Assembly (NCBI GenBank): GCA_023422485.1
Contig: JAGTAM010000232.1
Coordinates: forward strand, 1-7,039
Length of the DNA: 7,039 nt
Origin: Pseudomonadota bacterium
GTDB taxonomy: Bacteria > Pseudomonadota > Alphaproteobacteria > Rhizobiales > Beijerinckiaceae
Direction: 5' to 3'
Position numbers and translations under genes: made by a program. Below are positions 1 through 4,763 of the stretch, in pieces. How positions within the stretch are numbered: position 1 is the stretch's first letter; each line of letters begins with the position of its first letter. The notes below the pieces were generated by a model. That model had not been told where the DNA came from, made no database searches, and was given only the letters and a program-made list of their open reading frames with translations.

Positions 1-91
1 CGCCAGCGACGAGCGCGCTCAGCGTGTCGGCGAGGCACTCGATCGCGACTGGGTCGGACGATCGTGCCACGTGGATGAGGCCGGAGATCAT
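1..91 (-). CDS. Unassigned protein, N-terminal 30 codons only (runs off left edge)
   Basis: An ATG whose complement lies at 89-91 opens a minus-strand frame with no stop before the window edge. The visible protein begins MISGLIHVARSSDP and continues with a helix-like stretch ending in LSALVAG. About 26 of 30 third codon positions are G or C, as in the clear genes here, which favours real coding. The start is uncertain: there is no good Shine-Dalgarno directly upstream, and the frame stays open to an in-frame TTG at 124. A short beta strand followed by a helix would suit the start of a family 2 glycosyltransferase, but 30 residues do not identify it and I do not assign a function. It diverges from the radical SAM gene and shares the intergenic region holding a LexA-type box. 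Confidence 0.45.
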   Translation of the reverse strand, partial: MISGLIHVARSSDPVAIECLADTLSALVAG

Positions 92-214
92 GCCGCGCGA
101 ATAACCGATTTTACGCCCTCGCAAAGCCTTCGTTGCGCAGCCGTTCCCGCGCAGGGCCCGGAATGCGGGTGAAAGCGTGTCCTTGCATGAAACTTGTGCA
201 TTCCGGCTTCCATT

Positions 215-229
215 GTTCCTGATATGTTC
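215..229 (+). promoter_or_regulatory. LexA-type SOS box (GTTC-N7-GTTC)
   Basis: The two half-sites GTTC at 215-218 and GTTC at 226-229 are separated by exactly seven bases (CTGATAT). This is the direct-repeat operator established for LexA of alphaproteobacteria, unlike the palindromic box of E. coli. It lies 43-57 bases upstream of the preferred GTG start (272) of the radical SAM gene, a normal place for a repressor site over a promoter. It could also control the divergent gene at 1-91. I could not fix the -35 and -10 hexamers. A single perfect eight-base match can occur by chance, so position is the main support. Confidence 0.6.
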
Positions 230-271
230 TTAAGCTTGCGGTGGCAGTGGGCTGGAAGCGGTGGGCGTCGG

Positions 272-1396
272 GTGAGTGACGGACGAAAGCCGATGCGCGG
301 CAGGCTGGACGGCGCCCGGCACGAGGCGTCCCGGGTCGCGCCCGAGGCACGCCGCGGACGCGGAGCGACCGCCAACCCGGACGGACGCTTCGAGGCGACC
401 CGGCGCGAGAGCTTCGACGACGGCTGGCCGGACGAAGCGGAGCGGTCCCGGCGCACCGAAGTGACGGCGGAGCGCGCCCGCCACATCATCACCCGCAACG
501 CCTCGCCGGACATCCCCTTCGATCGCTCGATCAACCCGTATCGCGGCTGCGAGCACGGCTGCATCTACTGCTTCGCCCGGCCGAACCACGGTTACGTCGG
601 TCTCTCGCCGGGCCTCGATTTCGAGACGCGGCTGTTCTCCAAGCCGGATGCCGCGGCGCTTCTGGAGCAGGAATTGTCGGCGCCCCGTTATCGGCCGCGA
701 ACCATCGCGCTCGGCACCGCGACCGATCCCTACCAGCCGATCGAGCGCAGCCATGGCCTCACCCGCGCCGTGCTGGAGGTGCTCGCCCGCTTCCGCCACC
801 CGGTCGGGATCGTCACCAAGTCGAACCTGATCCTGCGCGACCGCGACCTGCTGGCCGAGATGGCGGCCCAAGGTCTCGTGAAGGTCGCGGTCTCGGTCAC
901 CACCCTCGATCCGGATCTGGCCCGGCGCCTGGAGCCGCGCGCCCCGCATCCGCGCAAGCGCCTGGAGGCGATCCGGTCTCTGAGCGAGGCGGGCGTGCCG
1001 GTGATGGTGATCGCCGCCCCCGTCATCCCCTCGCTCAACGACCACGAGATCGAGGCGATCCTCGAAGCCGCCCGTTCGGCCGGCGCGCGGGAGGCGAACT
1101 ACGTGCTGCTGCGCCTGCCGCACGAACTCGACGACCTCGTCGGCGACTGGTTCACGGAGCATTATCCGGGGCGCAAGGCGCACGTGTTCTCCCTGCTGAG
1201 CGCGGCCCGCGGCGGCAAGACCTACGATGCCGCCTTCGGCACCCGCATGATCGGTCATGGCCTCTACGCCGACCTGATCCGCCGCCGCTTCGCGCTCGCC
1301 AAGCGCCGCCTCGGCTTTCCGGAGGAGCCGGTCCGCCAGACGACGGAGCTGTTTCGCGTGCCGCCGCGCGCGGGGGATCAGCTCGCGTTGTTCTGA
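272..1396 (+). CDS. PA0069-family radical SAM protein (SplB-like, COG1533)
   Basis: From the GTG at 272 this is a 374-residue protein. It has the family's N-terminal signature (RGRGATANPDGRFE), then the 4Fe-4S cluster motif CEHGCIYC with cysteines at about 93, 97 and 100, which bind the cluster that cleaves S-adenosylmethionine. Further conserved blocks are LGTATDPYQPIE, VTKSNLILRD and PVIPSLND. Families of this type are annotated as DNA repair photolyase-like, after spore photoproduct lyase, but the substrate of PA0069-type proteins is not known to me. The frame is open from an ATG at 194, but that start would put the LexA-type box inside the gene and add about 26 low-complexity residues, so I chose GTG 272. 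ATG 293 is the other candidate. It converges on rnhB. Function in repair is an inference from family and operator. Confidence 0.9.
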   Translation: MSDGRKPMRGRLDGARHEASRVAPEARRGRGATANPDGRFEATRRESFDDGWPDEAERSRRTEVTAERARHIITRNASPDIPFDRSINPYRGCEHGCIYCFARPNHGYVGLSPGLDFETRLFSKPDAAALLEQELSAPRYRPRTIALGTATDPYQPIERSHGLTRAVLEVLARFRHPVGIVTKSNLILRDRDLLAEMAAQGLVKVAVSVTTLDPDLARRLEPRAPHPRKRLEAIRSLSEAGVPVMVIAAPVIPSLNDHEIEAILEAARSAGAREANYVLLRLPHELDDLVGDWFTEHYPGRKAHVFSLLSAARGGKTYDAAFGTRMIGHGLYADLIRRRFALAKRRLGFPEEPVRQTTELFRVPPRAGDQLALF

Positions 1397-1421
1397 GGCA
1401 GGCTCGTATGGAGAGCGCTGC

Positions 1422-1449
1422 CCCCTCACCCGACTTGCAGGGAGAGGGG
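1422..1449. repeat. Imperfect palindrome between convergent genes
   Basis: CCCCTC (1422-1427) pairs with GAGGGG (1444-1449). After one A-A mismatch, CCC (1429-1431) pairs with GGG (1440-1442), leaving an eight-base loop. It sits in the 90-base gap between the radical SAM stop and the rnhB stop, where a bidirectional terminator would be expected. No T-run follows on either strand, so it is not a canonical intrinsic terminator. It resembles the short GC-rich intergenic palindromes scattered in alphaproteobacterial genomes, but copy number cannot be judged from one window. Confidence 0.4.
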
Positions 1450-1486
1450 TGTCAACGGCGCCCGCAACGATCGAACTGGCGCCGCG

Positions 1487-2137
1487 TCACCCGTCCGAGA
1501 CGACGCAAGCGGCCTCGAACCGCCCCGTGAAGCTCACCCGGTGATGCGGGGAGCGTCCCTGCGCCGTCAGCCCGGCGAGGTGGGCGGCGGTGCCGTAGCC
1601 GGCGTTGCGCTCCCAGGCATAGGCCGGATGACGCAGGGCGAGCCGGCGCATGATCTCGTCGCGAAAGGTCTTGGCGACAATGGAGGCGGCGGCGATCTGC
1701 GGCACGAGGCGGTCGCCGCCGACCACGGCGCGGCAGGCTTGCGTCAGGCCGGGGATCGCATCGCGCCCGTCTACCAGCACGGTCGCATCGAGCCTCAGGC
1801 CGGCGACAGCCCGGCGCATGGCGTCGAGGGTCGCCCCGCGCACGTTCACCCGGTCCACCAGCGCCCGCGAGCCGCCCGCGAGCGAGACCCGCGCATGTGC
1901 CCGGATCAGCGGCGTCAGGGCCTCGCGCGTCGCGCGGTCGAGGCGCTTGCTGTCGTCGAGCCGGGCCAGGATCTCGGGGGGAAAGGCGAGGGGATCGAAC
2001 CAGACGGCGGCCACCATCACCGGCCCGCACAGCGCGCCGCGCCCGACCTCGTCGCAGCCGATCACTGCCGGGTAGGTCGCGGCGAGGGCCGGGTCGAAGG
2101 GGCACGCAGCTTTGACGGGTTTCGAGCGGGGGAGCAT
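1487..2137 (-). CDS. rnhB: Ribonuclease HII
   Basis: A 216-residue protein of normal RNase HII length. It cuts the RNA strand of RNA-DNA hybrids and single ribonucleotides misincorporated in DNA, acting in the cytoplasm with divalent metal. The family blocks appear in order: GCDEVGRG with catalytic D29 and E30 and the GRG ribonucleotide-recognition loop, DDSKRL at 61-66, LVDGRD with D123, AASIVAKTFRDEIM with D160, and a C-terminal SPHHRVSF. All four acidic catalytic residues are present. The ATG at 2137 is preceded on the minus strand by GAGGG seven bases away, a reasonable ribosome-binding site. It lies downstream of the glycosyltransferase on the same strand across an 85-base gap, so co-transcription is possible but not shown. 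In several alphaproteobacteria rnhB is followed by the ccrM methylase. Here it is followed by the convergent radical SAM gene. Confidence 0.96.
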   Translation of the reverse strand: MLPRSKPVKAACPFDPALAATYPAVIGCDEVGRGALCGPVMVAAVWFDPLAFPPEILARLDDSKRLDRATREALTPLIRAHARVSLAGGSRALVDRVNVRGATLDAMRRAVAGLRLDATVLVDGRDAIPGLTQACRAVVGGDRLVPQIAAASIVAKTFRDEIMRRLALRHPAYAWERNAGYGTAAHLAGLTAQGRSPHHRVSFTGRFEAACVVSDG

Positions 2138-2222
2138 GCGCCGACCCTCGCATTCCCGCGCGCCTCCGTCATCCCGAGGCCGGCGAAAGCCCTGCGGACA
2201 AGGGGGGGCGGCGATGGGGAAA
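2138..2222. other. Gap between rnhB and the glycosyltransferase gene
   Basis: This 85-base spacer holds the rnhB ribosome-binding site at its left end, a run of seven G (plus strand) near its middle, and a stretch reading GTCATCCCGAGGCCGGCG that looks like half of the GC-rich intergenic repeats common in these genomes. No matching second arm is present. I see no convincing terminator or promoter. Confidence 0.3.
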
Positions 2223-3287
2223 TCAGCCGGGGCGGGGCAGCGCGGCAGTGCTCGGGCGGCGGTCGGGGCGCTGCATCGGTCCCAGCGCGTGCGCGGTCGC
2301 GATGTTGTCGTAGAACTGCCGCGCGCTCTCGGCCCAGGTGTAGCGCAGGGCTTCCGCCCGGCAGCGCTCGCGCGGAATCGTCAGCGCGGCCAGCGCGGCC
2401 GTGCGCAGATCGGCGTCGAGGACGCCTGCATTCGTGCCGCCGATGACGTCGAGGGGGCCGGTGACGGGGAAGGCGGCCACCGGCAGGCCGGAGGCCAGGG
2501 CTTCGAGCAGCACGATACCGAAGGTGTCGGTCAGGCTCGGGAAGACGAAGGCGTCGGCGCCGGCATAGACCCGCGCCAGCGCCTCGCCGGTCAGCGCGCC
2601 GAGAAAATGCGCGTCGGGCGCCAGGGCCTGGAGACGGGCGCGGTCCGGCCCGTCGCCGACCACCACCTTGGAGCCCGGCAGGTCGAGGGCGAGGAAGGCG
2701 GCGAGGTTTTTTTCGACGGCGAGCCGCCCGACCGAGAGGAAGATCGGGCGCGGCAGATCGGGGAAGGCGTCGATGTCGCGAGGCCGAAATAGCTCGGTGT
2801 CGACGCCCCGCGTCCAGCGCATCAGGTGGGTGAAGCCGCGCCCCGAAAGCTCCCGCTCCAGCGAGGTCGTGCTGACCATGGTGCCGCTCGCCGCCGCGTG
2901 GAAGCGGCGCAGCCACGCATAGCTCCAGGCCTCGGGCACCGGCGCGCGGGCGGCGAGGTATTCGGGGAAGCGGGTGTGGTAGCTCGTGGTGAAGGGCTGG
3001 TTCAGCGACAGGCAGGCGGCGCGCACCGCGTGGCCGATCGGGCCTTCGGTGGCGATGTGGACATGGCTCGGCGCGAGCCGCTTCCAGCGCGCGAGCACCC
3101 GCCTACGGGTGACCAGCGAGAGCCGGATCTCGGAATAGCCCGGCATCGGCAGTGAGGCGAAATCGGCCGGGGTCAGCATCAGCGGCTCGACGCCGAGCCC
3201 GGCACCGGCCTCGGCCATGCGCTCGACGGAGCGCACCACGCCGTTGACCTGCGGGTGCCACGCATCGGTGGCGAGCAGGAGCCTCAT
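2223..3287 (-). CDS. GT4-family glycosyltransferase, probable diacylglycerol glycolipid synthase (Agt-like)
   Basis: A 354-residue GT-B fold enzyme of the GT4 group, often annotated GDP-mannose-dependent alpha-mannosyltransferase. The N-terminal acceptor domain opens MRLLLATDAWHPQVNGVVRS with the usual glycine loop, then EGPIGHAVRAA near 81-91 and SYHTRFPEY near 102-110. The donor-binding domain has RGVDTELF (160-167), SVGRLAVEKNL with R188 and K193, and SLTDTFGIVLLEALASG (251-267). The first acid of the classical E-x7-E pair is aspartate (D254, E262), a substitution I associate with this subfamily. Start ATG 3287 has GAGG five bases upstream; the frame is open further but only overlaps the phosphoesterase. 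It follows that gene after 26 bases, so they are very likely co-transcribed. By analogy with Agrobacterium Atu2297, paired with PlcP, it may glycosylate diacylglycerol during phosphate limitation. Sugar donor and product cannot be read from sequence. Confidence 0.88.
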   Translation of the reverse strand: MRLLLATDAWHPQVNGVVRSVERMAEAGAGLGVEPLMLTPADFASLPMPGYSEIRLSLVTRRRVLARWKRLAPSHVHIATEGPIGHAVRAACLSLNQPFTTSYHTRFPEYLAARAPVPEAWSYAWLRRFHAAASGTMVSTTSLERELSGRGFTHLMRWTRGVDTELFRPRDIDAFPDLPRPIFLSVGRLAVEKNLAAFLALDLPGSKVVVGDGPDRARLQALAPDAHFLGALTGEALARVYAGADAFVFPSLTDTFGIVLLEALASGLPVAAFPVTGPLDVIGGTNAGVLDADLRTAALAALTIPRERCRAEALRYTWAESARQFYDNIATAHALGPMQRPDRRPSTAALPRPG

Positions 3288-3313
3288 GCCGGCCTCACGA
3301 AAGATTGCATGGC

Positions 3314-4126
3314 TCAGGCGACGGCGCGGCGAATCTCGGGTTCGAAGCTCTCCGCGGCGCGGCGTTCGCGCAGCATGGTCGGGTAGTGCAGCACCTCCAT
3401 GCGGCCGTCGTAATGCTCGACGATGCCGGTGCAGGATTCCACCCAATCGCCGGTATTGAGGTAGGTCAGCCCCTCGACCTCGCGGTGGGCCGCATGGTGG
3501 ATATGGCCGCAGATCACGCCGTCCGCCCCCTGGCGCCGGGCCTCGCTCGCCAGGAAGGTCTCGAATTGGCCGATGAAGTTGACCGCGTTCTTCACCTTCA
3601 GTTTGGCCCAGGCCGAGAGGGACCAGTAGGCCAGCCCGAGACGGCGGCGCACGCGGTTGACGACGGTATTGACGGTGAGCGCCGTGGTGTAGGCCCAGTC
3701 GCCCAGATGCGCGAGCCACTTGGAGTGACGCACCACCATGTCGAACTGGTCGCCGTGGATGACGAGGTAGCGCTTGCCGTCGGCCGCGACGTGGACCCGG
3801 CTGTCGGCGATCTCGATGCCGCCGAAGGTCGTGCCGATATAGTCGCGCAGGAACTCGTCGTGATTGCCGGGCACGTAGACGACGTGGGCGCCCTTGCGCA
3901 CCTTCCGCAGCAGCTTCTGCACCACGTCGTTGTGCGCCTGCGGCCAGTACCAGCCCGAGCGGAGCTGCCAGCCGTCGACGATATCGCCGACGAGGTAGAT
4001 CGTATCGGCATCGACCTCGCGCAGGAAATCGAGCAACAGGGCCGCTTGGCAGCCCTTGGTGCCGAGATGAAGATCGGACAGAAACAGCGTCCGAACGCGG
4101 ATGGTCGATTCCGGATCTTGGGACAC
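3314..4126 (-). CDS. Calcineurin-like metallophosphoesterase, PlcP-type (annotated UDP-2,3-diacylglucosamine diphosphatase)
   Basis: A 270-residue two-metal phosphoesterase. Metal ligands are in order: DLH (D18, H20), GDIVD (D48), GNHD (N88, H89), HGD (H124) and GHIHH (H208, H210). Diagnostic stretches are SDLHLGTKGCQA, WYWPQAHNDVVQKLLRK and KLKVKNAVNFIG. This family is routinely called UDP-2,3-diacylglucosamine diphosphatase, but it has GNHD where E. coli LpxH has GNRD, and alphaproteobacteria usually perform that lipid A step with LpxI. Its close alphaproteobacterial relatives include, as I recall, the Sinorhizobium phospholipase C PlcP (SMc00171), which cuts phospholipids to diacylglycerol under phosphate starvation. 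The downstream glycosyltransferase fits that role. I chose GTG 4126 because GGAGG lies five bases upstream. In-frame ATGs at 4180 and 4294 have weaker sites and would add non-conserved residues. A PHO-like box lies 59-76 bases upstream. Confidence 0.9.
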   Translation of the reverse strand: MSQDPESTIRVRTLFLSDLHLGTKGCQAALLLDFLREVDADTIYLVGDIVDGWQLRSGWYWPQAHNDVVQKLLRKVRKGAHVVYVPGNHDEFLRDYIGTTFGGIEIADSRVHVAADGKRYLVIHGDQFDMVVRHSKWLAHLGDWAYTTALTVNTVVNRVRRRLGLAYWSLSAWAKLKVKNAVNFIGQFETFLASEARRQGADGVICGHIHHAAHREVEGLTYLNTGDWVESCTGIVEHYDGRMEVLHYPTMLRERRAAESFEPEIRRAVA

Positions 4127-4131
4127 GGGCG

Positions 4132-4136
4132 CCTCC
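4132..4136 (-). promoter_or_regulatory. Ribosome-binding site deciding the GTG 4126 start
   Basis: Read on the minus strand, GGAGG is followed by five bases and GTG at 4126. It is a far better site than anything before the in-frame ATG at 4180, so it decides the start of the phosphoesterase. Confidence 0.65.
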
Positions 4137-4184
4137 GGCCTCTCACAACCGCATCGCGACAGGAGAGAGCCAAATCGCATTCCG

Positions 4185-4202
4185 ATCTCAGTTTGATGAC
4201 GG
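4185..4202 (-). promoter_or_regulatory. Candidate PHO box (PhoB operator)
   Basis: On the minus strand the site reads CCGTCAT-CAAA-CTGAGAT. Against the PhoB consensus CTGTCAT-N4-CTGTCAT it matches 6 of 7 and 5 of 7 positions, with the exact four-base spacer. It is 59-76 bases upstream of the phosphoesterase GTG and points toward it. I see no good -10 hexamer at the expected distance, so the promoter is not complete by eye. Support comes mostly from the gene pair it precedes, whose relatives are phosphate-starvation induced. Confidence 0.4.
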
Positions 4203-4332
4203 CAGCGCATCCTTGTGCCGCGCTCCGAGCGACCGACGCTGCCTCCGCAGGTTCGGCCACGGCCCGCCGCAGACCCCGCCCGCAGCCCGTGCATGCGAAA
4301 ATCTTTTTGTTTTTCAGTTCAGTTTTTTCCGT

Positions 4333-4361
4333 TTTCCATTCCCTGGCAGGGGAGGCATAAC
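4333..4361 (+). promoter_or_regulatory. Weak candidate sgaA promoter
   Basis: TTTCCA (4333-4338) and CATAAC (4356-4361) are separated by 17 bases, each matching four of six sigma-70 consensus positions. The spacer contains an inverted repeat, CCCT-GGC-AGGG (4341-4351), and a T-rich stretch lies directly upstream. If used, transcription would start near 4368 and the sgaA leader would be about 395 bases. Such hexamer matches are common, so this is tentative. Confidence 0.22.
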
Positions 4362-4528
4362 GGCAGCCAAGGTCATCCGCCGCGCGTGTTTCGATCCGCG
4401 CGGGAAGCGCCCCTCAGTGGTGCGGGAATGGCCGGGACGGATGGGAGCGCTGGACAATCAGCAGGAGCGCGCTTGAATGCGGCGCTGGGCTGACGCATCG
4501 AGGGTTCGATCCTCTGGAGGCGACCGGC

Positions 4529-4561
4529 GTGGCTGCACACGCTGCGACGCGGGCGGCATGA
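4529..4561 (+). CDS. Possible 10-codon micro-ORF in the sgaA leader
   Basis: GTG at 4529 has GGAGG at 4516-4520 with an eight-base gap, a good ribosome-binding site, and the frame reads VAAHAATRAA before TGA. The composition is alanine-rich (six of ten) rather than rich in serine or glycine, so there is no obvious amino-acid attenuation logic. Its stop overlaps an ATG (ATGA at 4558-4561) that opens a frame running out of phase into sgaA. It could be chance. Confidence 0.15.
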   Translation: MAAHAATRAA

Positions 4562-4613
4562 CGGCCGTTTCGCCGCTCCGGGACGATCAACGATCCGATA
4601 TCGCAGTGATGGG

Positions 4614-4664
4614 GTTCCGGCCCGCGCGAGACTTCTCGCGTGCCGCTTCGCGGCGGGACCGAAC
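4614..4664 (+). ncRNA. Predicted three-way-junction RNA element in the sgaA leader
   Basis: Three helices fit together with almost no unpaired bases. The closing helix pairs 4614-4624 (GTTCCGGCCCG) with 4654-4664 (CGGGACCGAAC): ten pairs, with C4618 and A4658 bulged. Helix two is CGCGAG (4625-4630) with CTCGCG (4635-4640) around an ACTT loop. Helix three is CCGC (4643-4646) with GCGG (4650-4653) around TTC. Two bases separate helices two and three. It lies 100 bases ahead of the sgaA start. I match it to no known riboswitch or Rfam family from memory. GC-rich DNA makes chance helices frequent, so conservation is needed to call it functional. Confidence 0.4.
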
Positions 4665-4674
4665 GACGTTTCAC

Positions 4675-4735
4675 GGCGGGCGCGTGCCCGCCATCAGAAT
4701 CGGGCGGATCACGGCCGCAAAAGGCCGGCCCGCCC
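4675..4735 (+). promoter_or_regulatory. Paired hairpins with mutually exclusive pairing before the sgaA ribosome-binding site
   Basis: In one fold, GGCGGGC (4675-4681) pairs with GCCCGCC (4686-4692) around a GCGT loop. A second hairpin pairs GGGCGG (4702-4707) with CCGCCC (4730-4735), enclosing CGGCC/GGCCG (4712-4716, 4723-4727). In the other fold, the same left arm pairs perfectly with a second copy of GCCCGCC at 4728-4734, leaving 4686-4690 to pair with 4701-4705 and keeping the inner helix. The last helix ends 15 bases before the GGAGG. No T-run follows, so control of translation is more likely than termination. A switch is an inference. Confidence 0.4.
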
Positions 4736-4750
4736 AGAACGACTTGAATT

Positions 4751-4755
4751 GGAGG
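4751..4755 (+). promoter_or_regulatory. sgaA ribosome-binding site
   Basis: GGAGG is followed by eight bases and the ATG at 4764. It fixes the start, since the upstream in-frame TTG (4749-4751) overlaps the site itself. Confidence 0.85.
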
Positions 4756-4763
4756 AAATTCTC

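Larger units (their letters stand above)
4127..4763. promoter_or_regulatory. Divergent control region and putative sgaA 5' leader (637 bases, no convincing gene)
   Basis: This gap separates the divergently read phosphoesterase and sgaA genes. From left to right it holds the phosphoesterase ribosome-binding site and PHO-like box; a T-rich stretch (4302-4340) unusual for this GC-rich DNA; a possible sgaA promoter; a perfect 7-bp hairpin (4380-4386 with 4397-4403); a tandem ACGATC repeat (4583-4588, 4590-4595) next to the palindrome CGATATCG (4596-4603); a three-way-junction fold (4614-4664); two strong hairpins (4675-4735); and the sgaA ribosome-binding site. Frames open here have no family resemblance. 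In M. extorquens the serine-cycle cluster starting at sga is activated by the LysR-type regulator QscR. I could not identify a clear T-N11-A operator. Confidence 0.55.

Noticed and set aside
2223..3719. A 498-residue version of the glycosyltransferase starting at 3719
   Set aside because: The extra 144 residues lie inside the phosphoesterase gene in another frame and have no family resemblance. The ATG at 3287 has a good ribosome-binding site and begins exactly at the conserved N-terminus.
3314..4126. Calling the phosphoesterase LpxH of lipid A synthesis
   Set aside because: The GNHD motif differs from LpxH, alphaproteobacteria normally use LpxI, and the adjacent GT4 gene points to lipid remodelling. 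The family name is kept only as the usual annotation.
3305..4360. Long plus-strand open frame across the phosphoesterase gene
   Set aside because: It is antisense to a gene with all metal-binding motifs, is low-complexity, and is expected from high-GC codon bias. The same reasoning removes the long opposite-strand frames over the radical SAM, rnhB, sgaA and hprA genes.
4428..4493. Short leader frames at 4428-4493 and 4441-4476, the latter ending TGAATG
   Set aside because: Neither has a convincing ribosome-binding site or informative residue content; chance is the simplest reading.
4495..4525. T-loop-like GGTTCGATCC suggesting a tRNA or tRNA fragment
   Set aside because: The supposed T-stem pairs poorly with the standard seven-base loop, no matching 5' acceptor arm exists upstream, and no D or anticodon arm can be drawn.
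4749..4763. TTG start adding five residues to SgaA
   Set aside because: The TTG overlaps the GGAGG that serves the ATG at 4764, and the known protein begins MAATRRPGRN.
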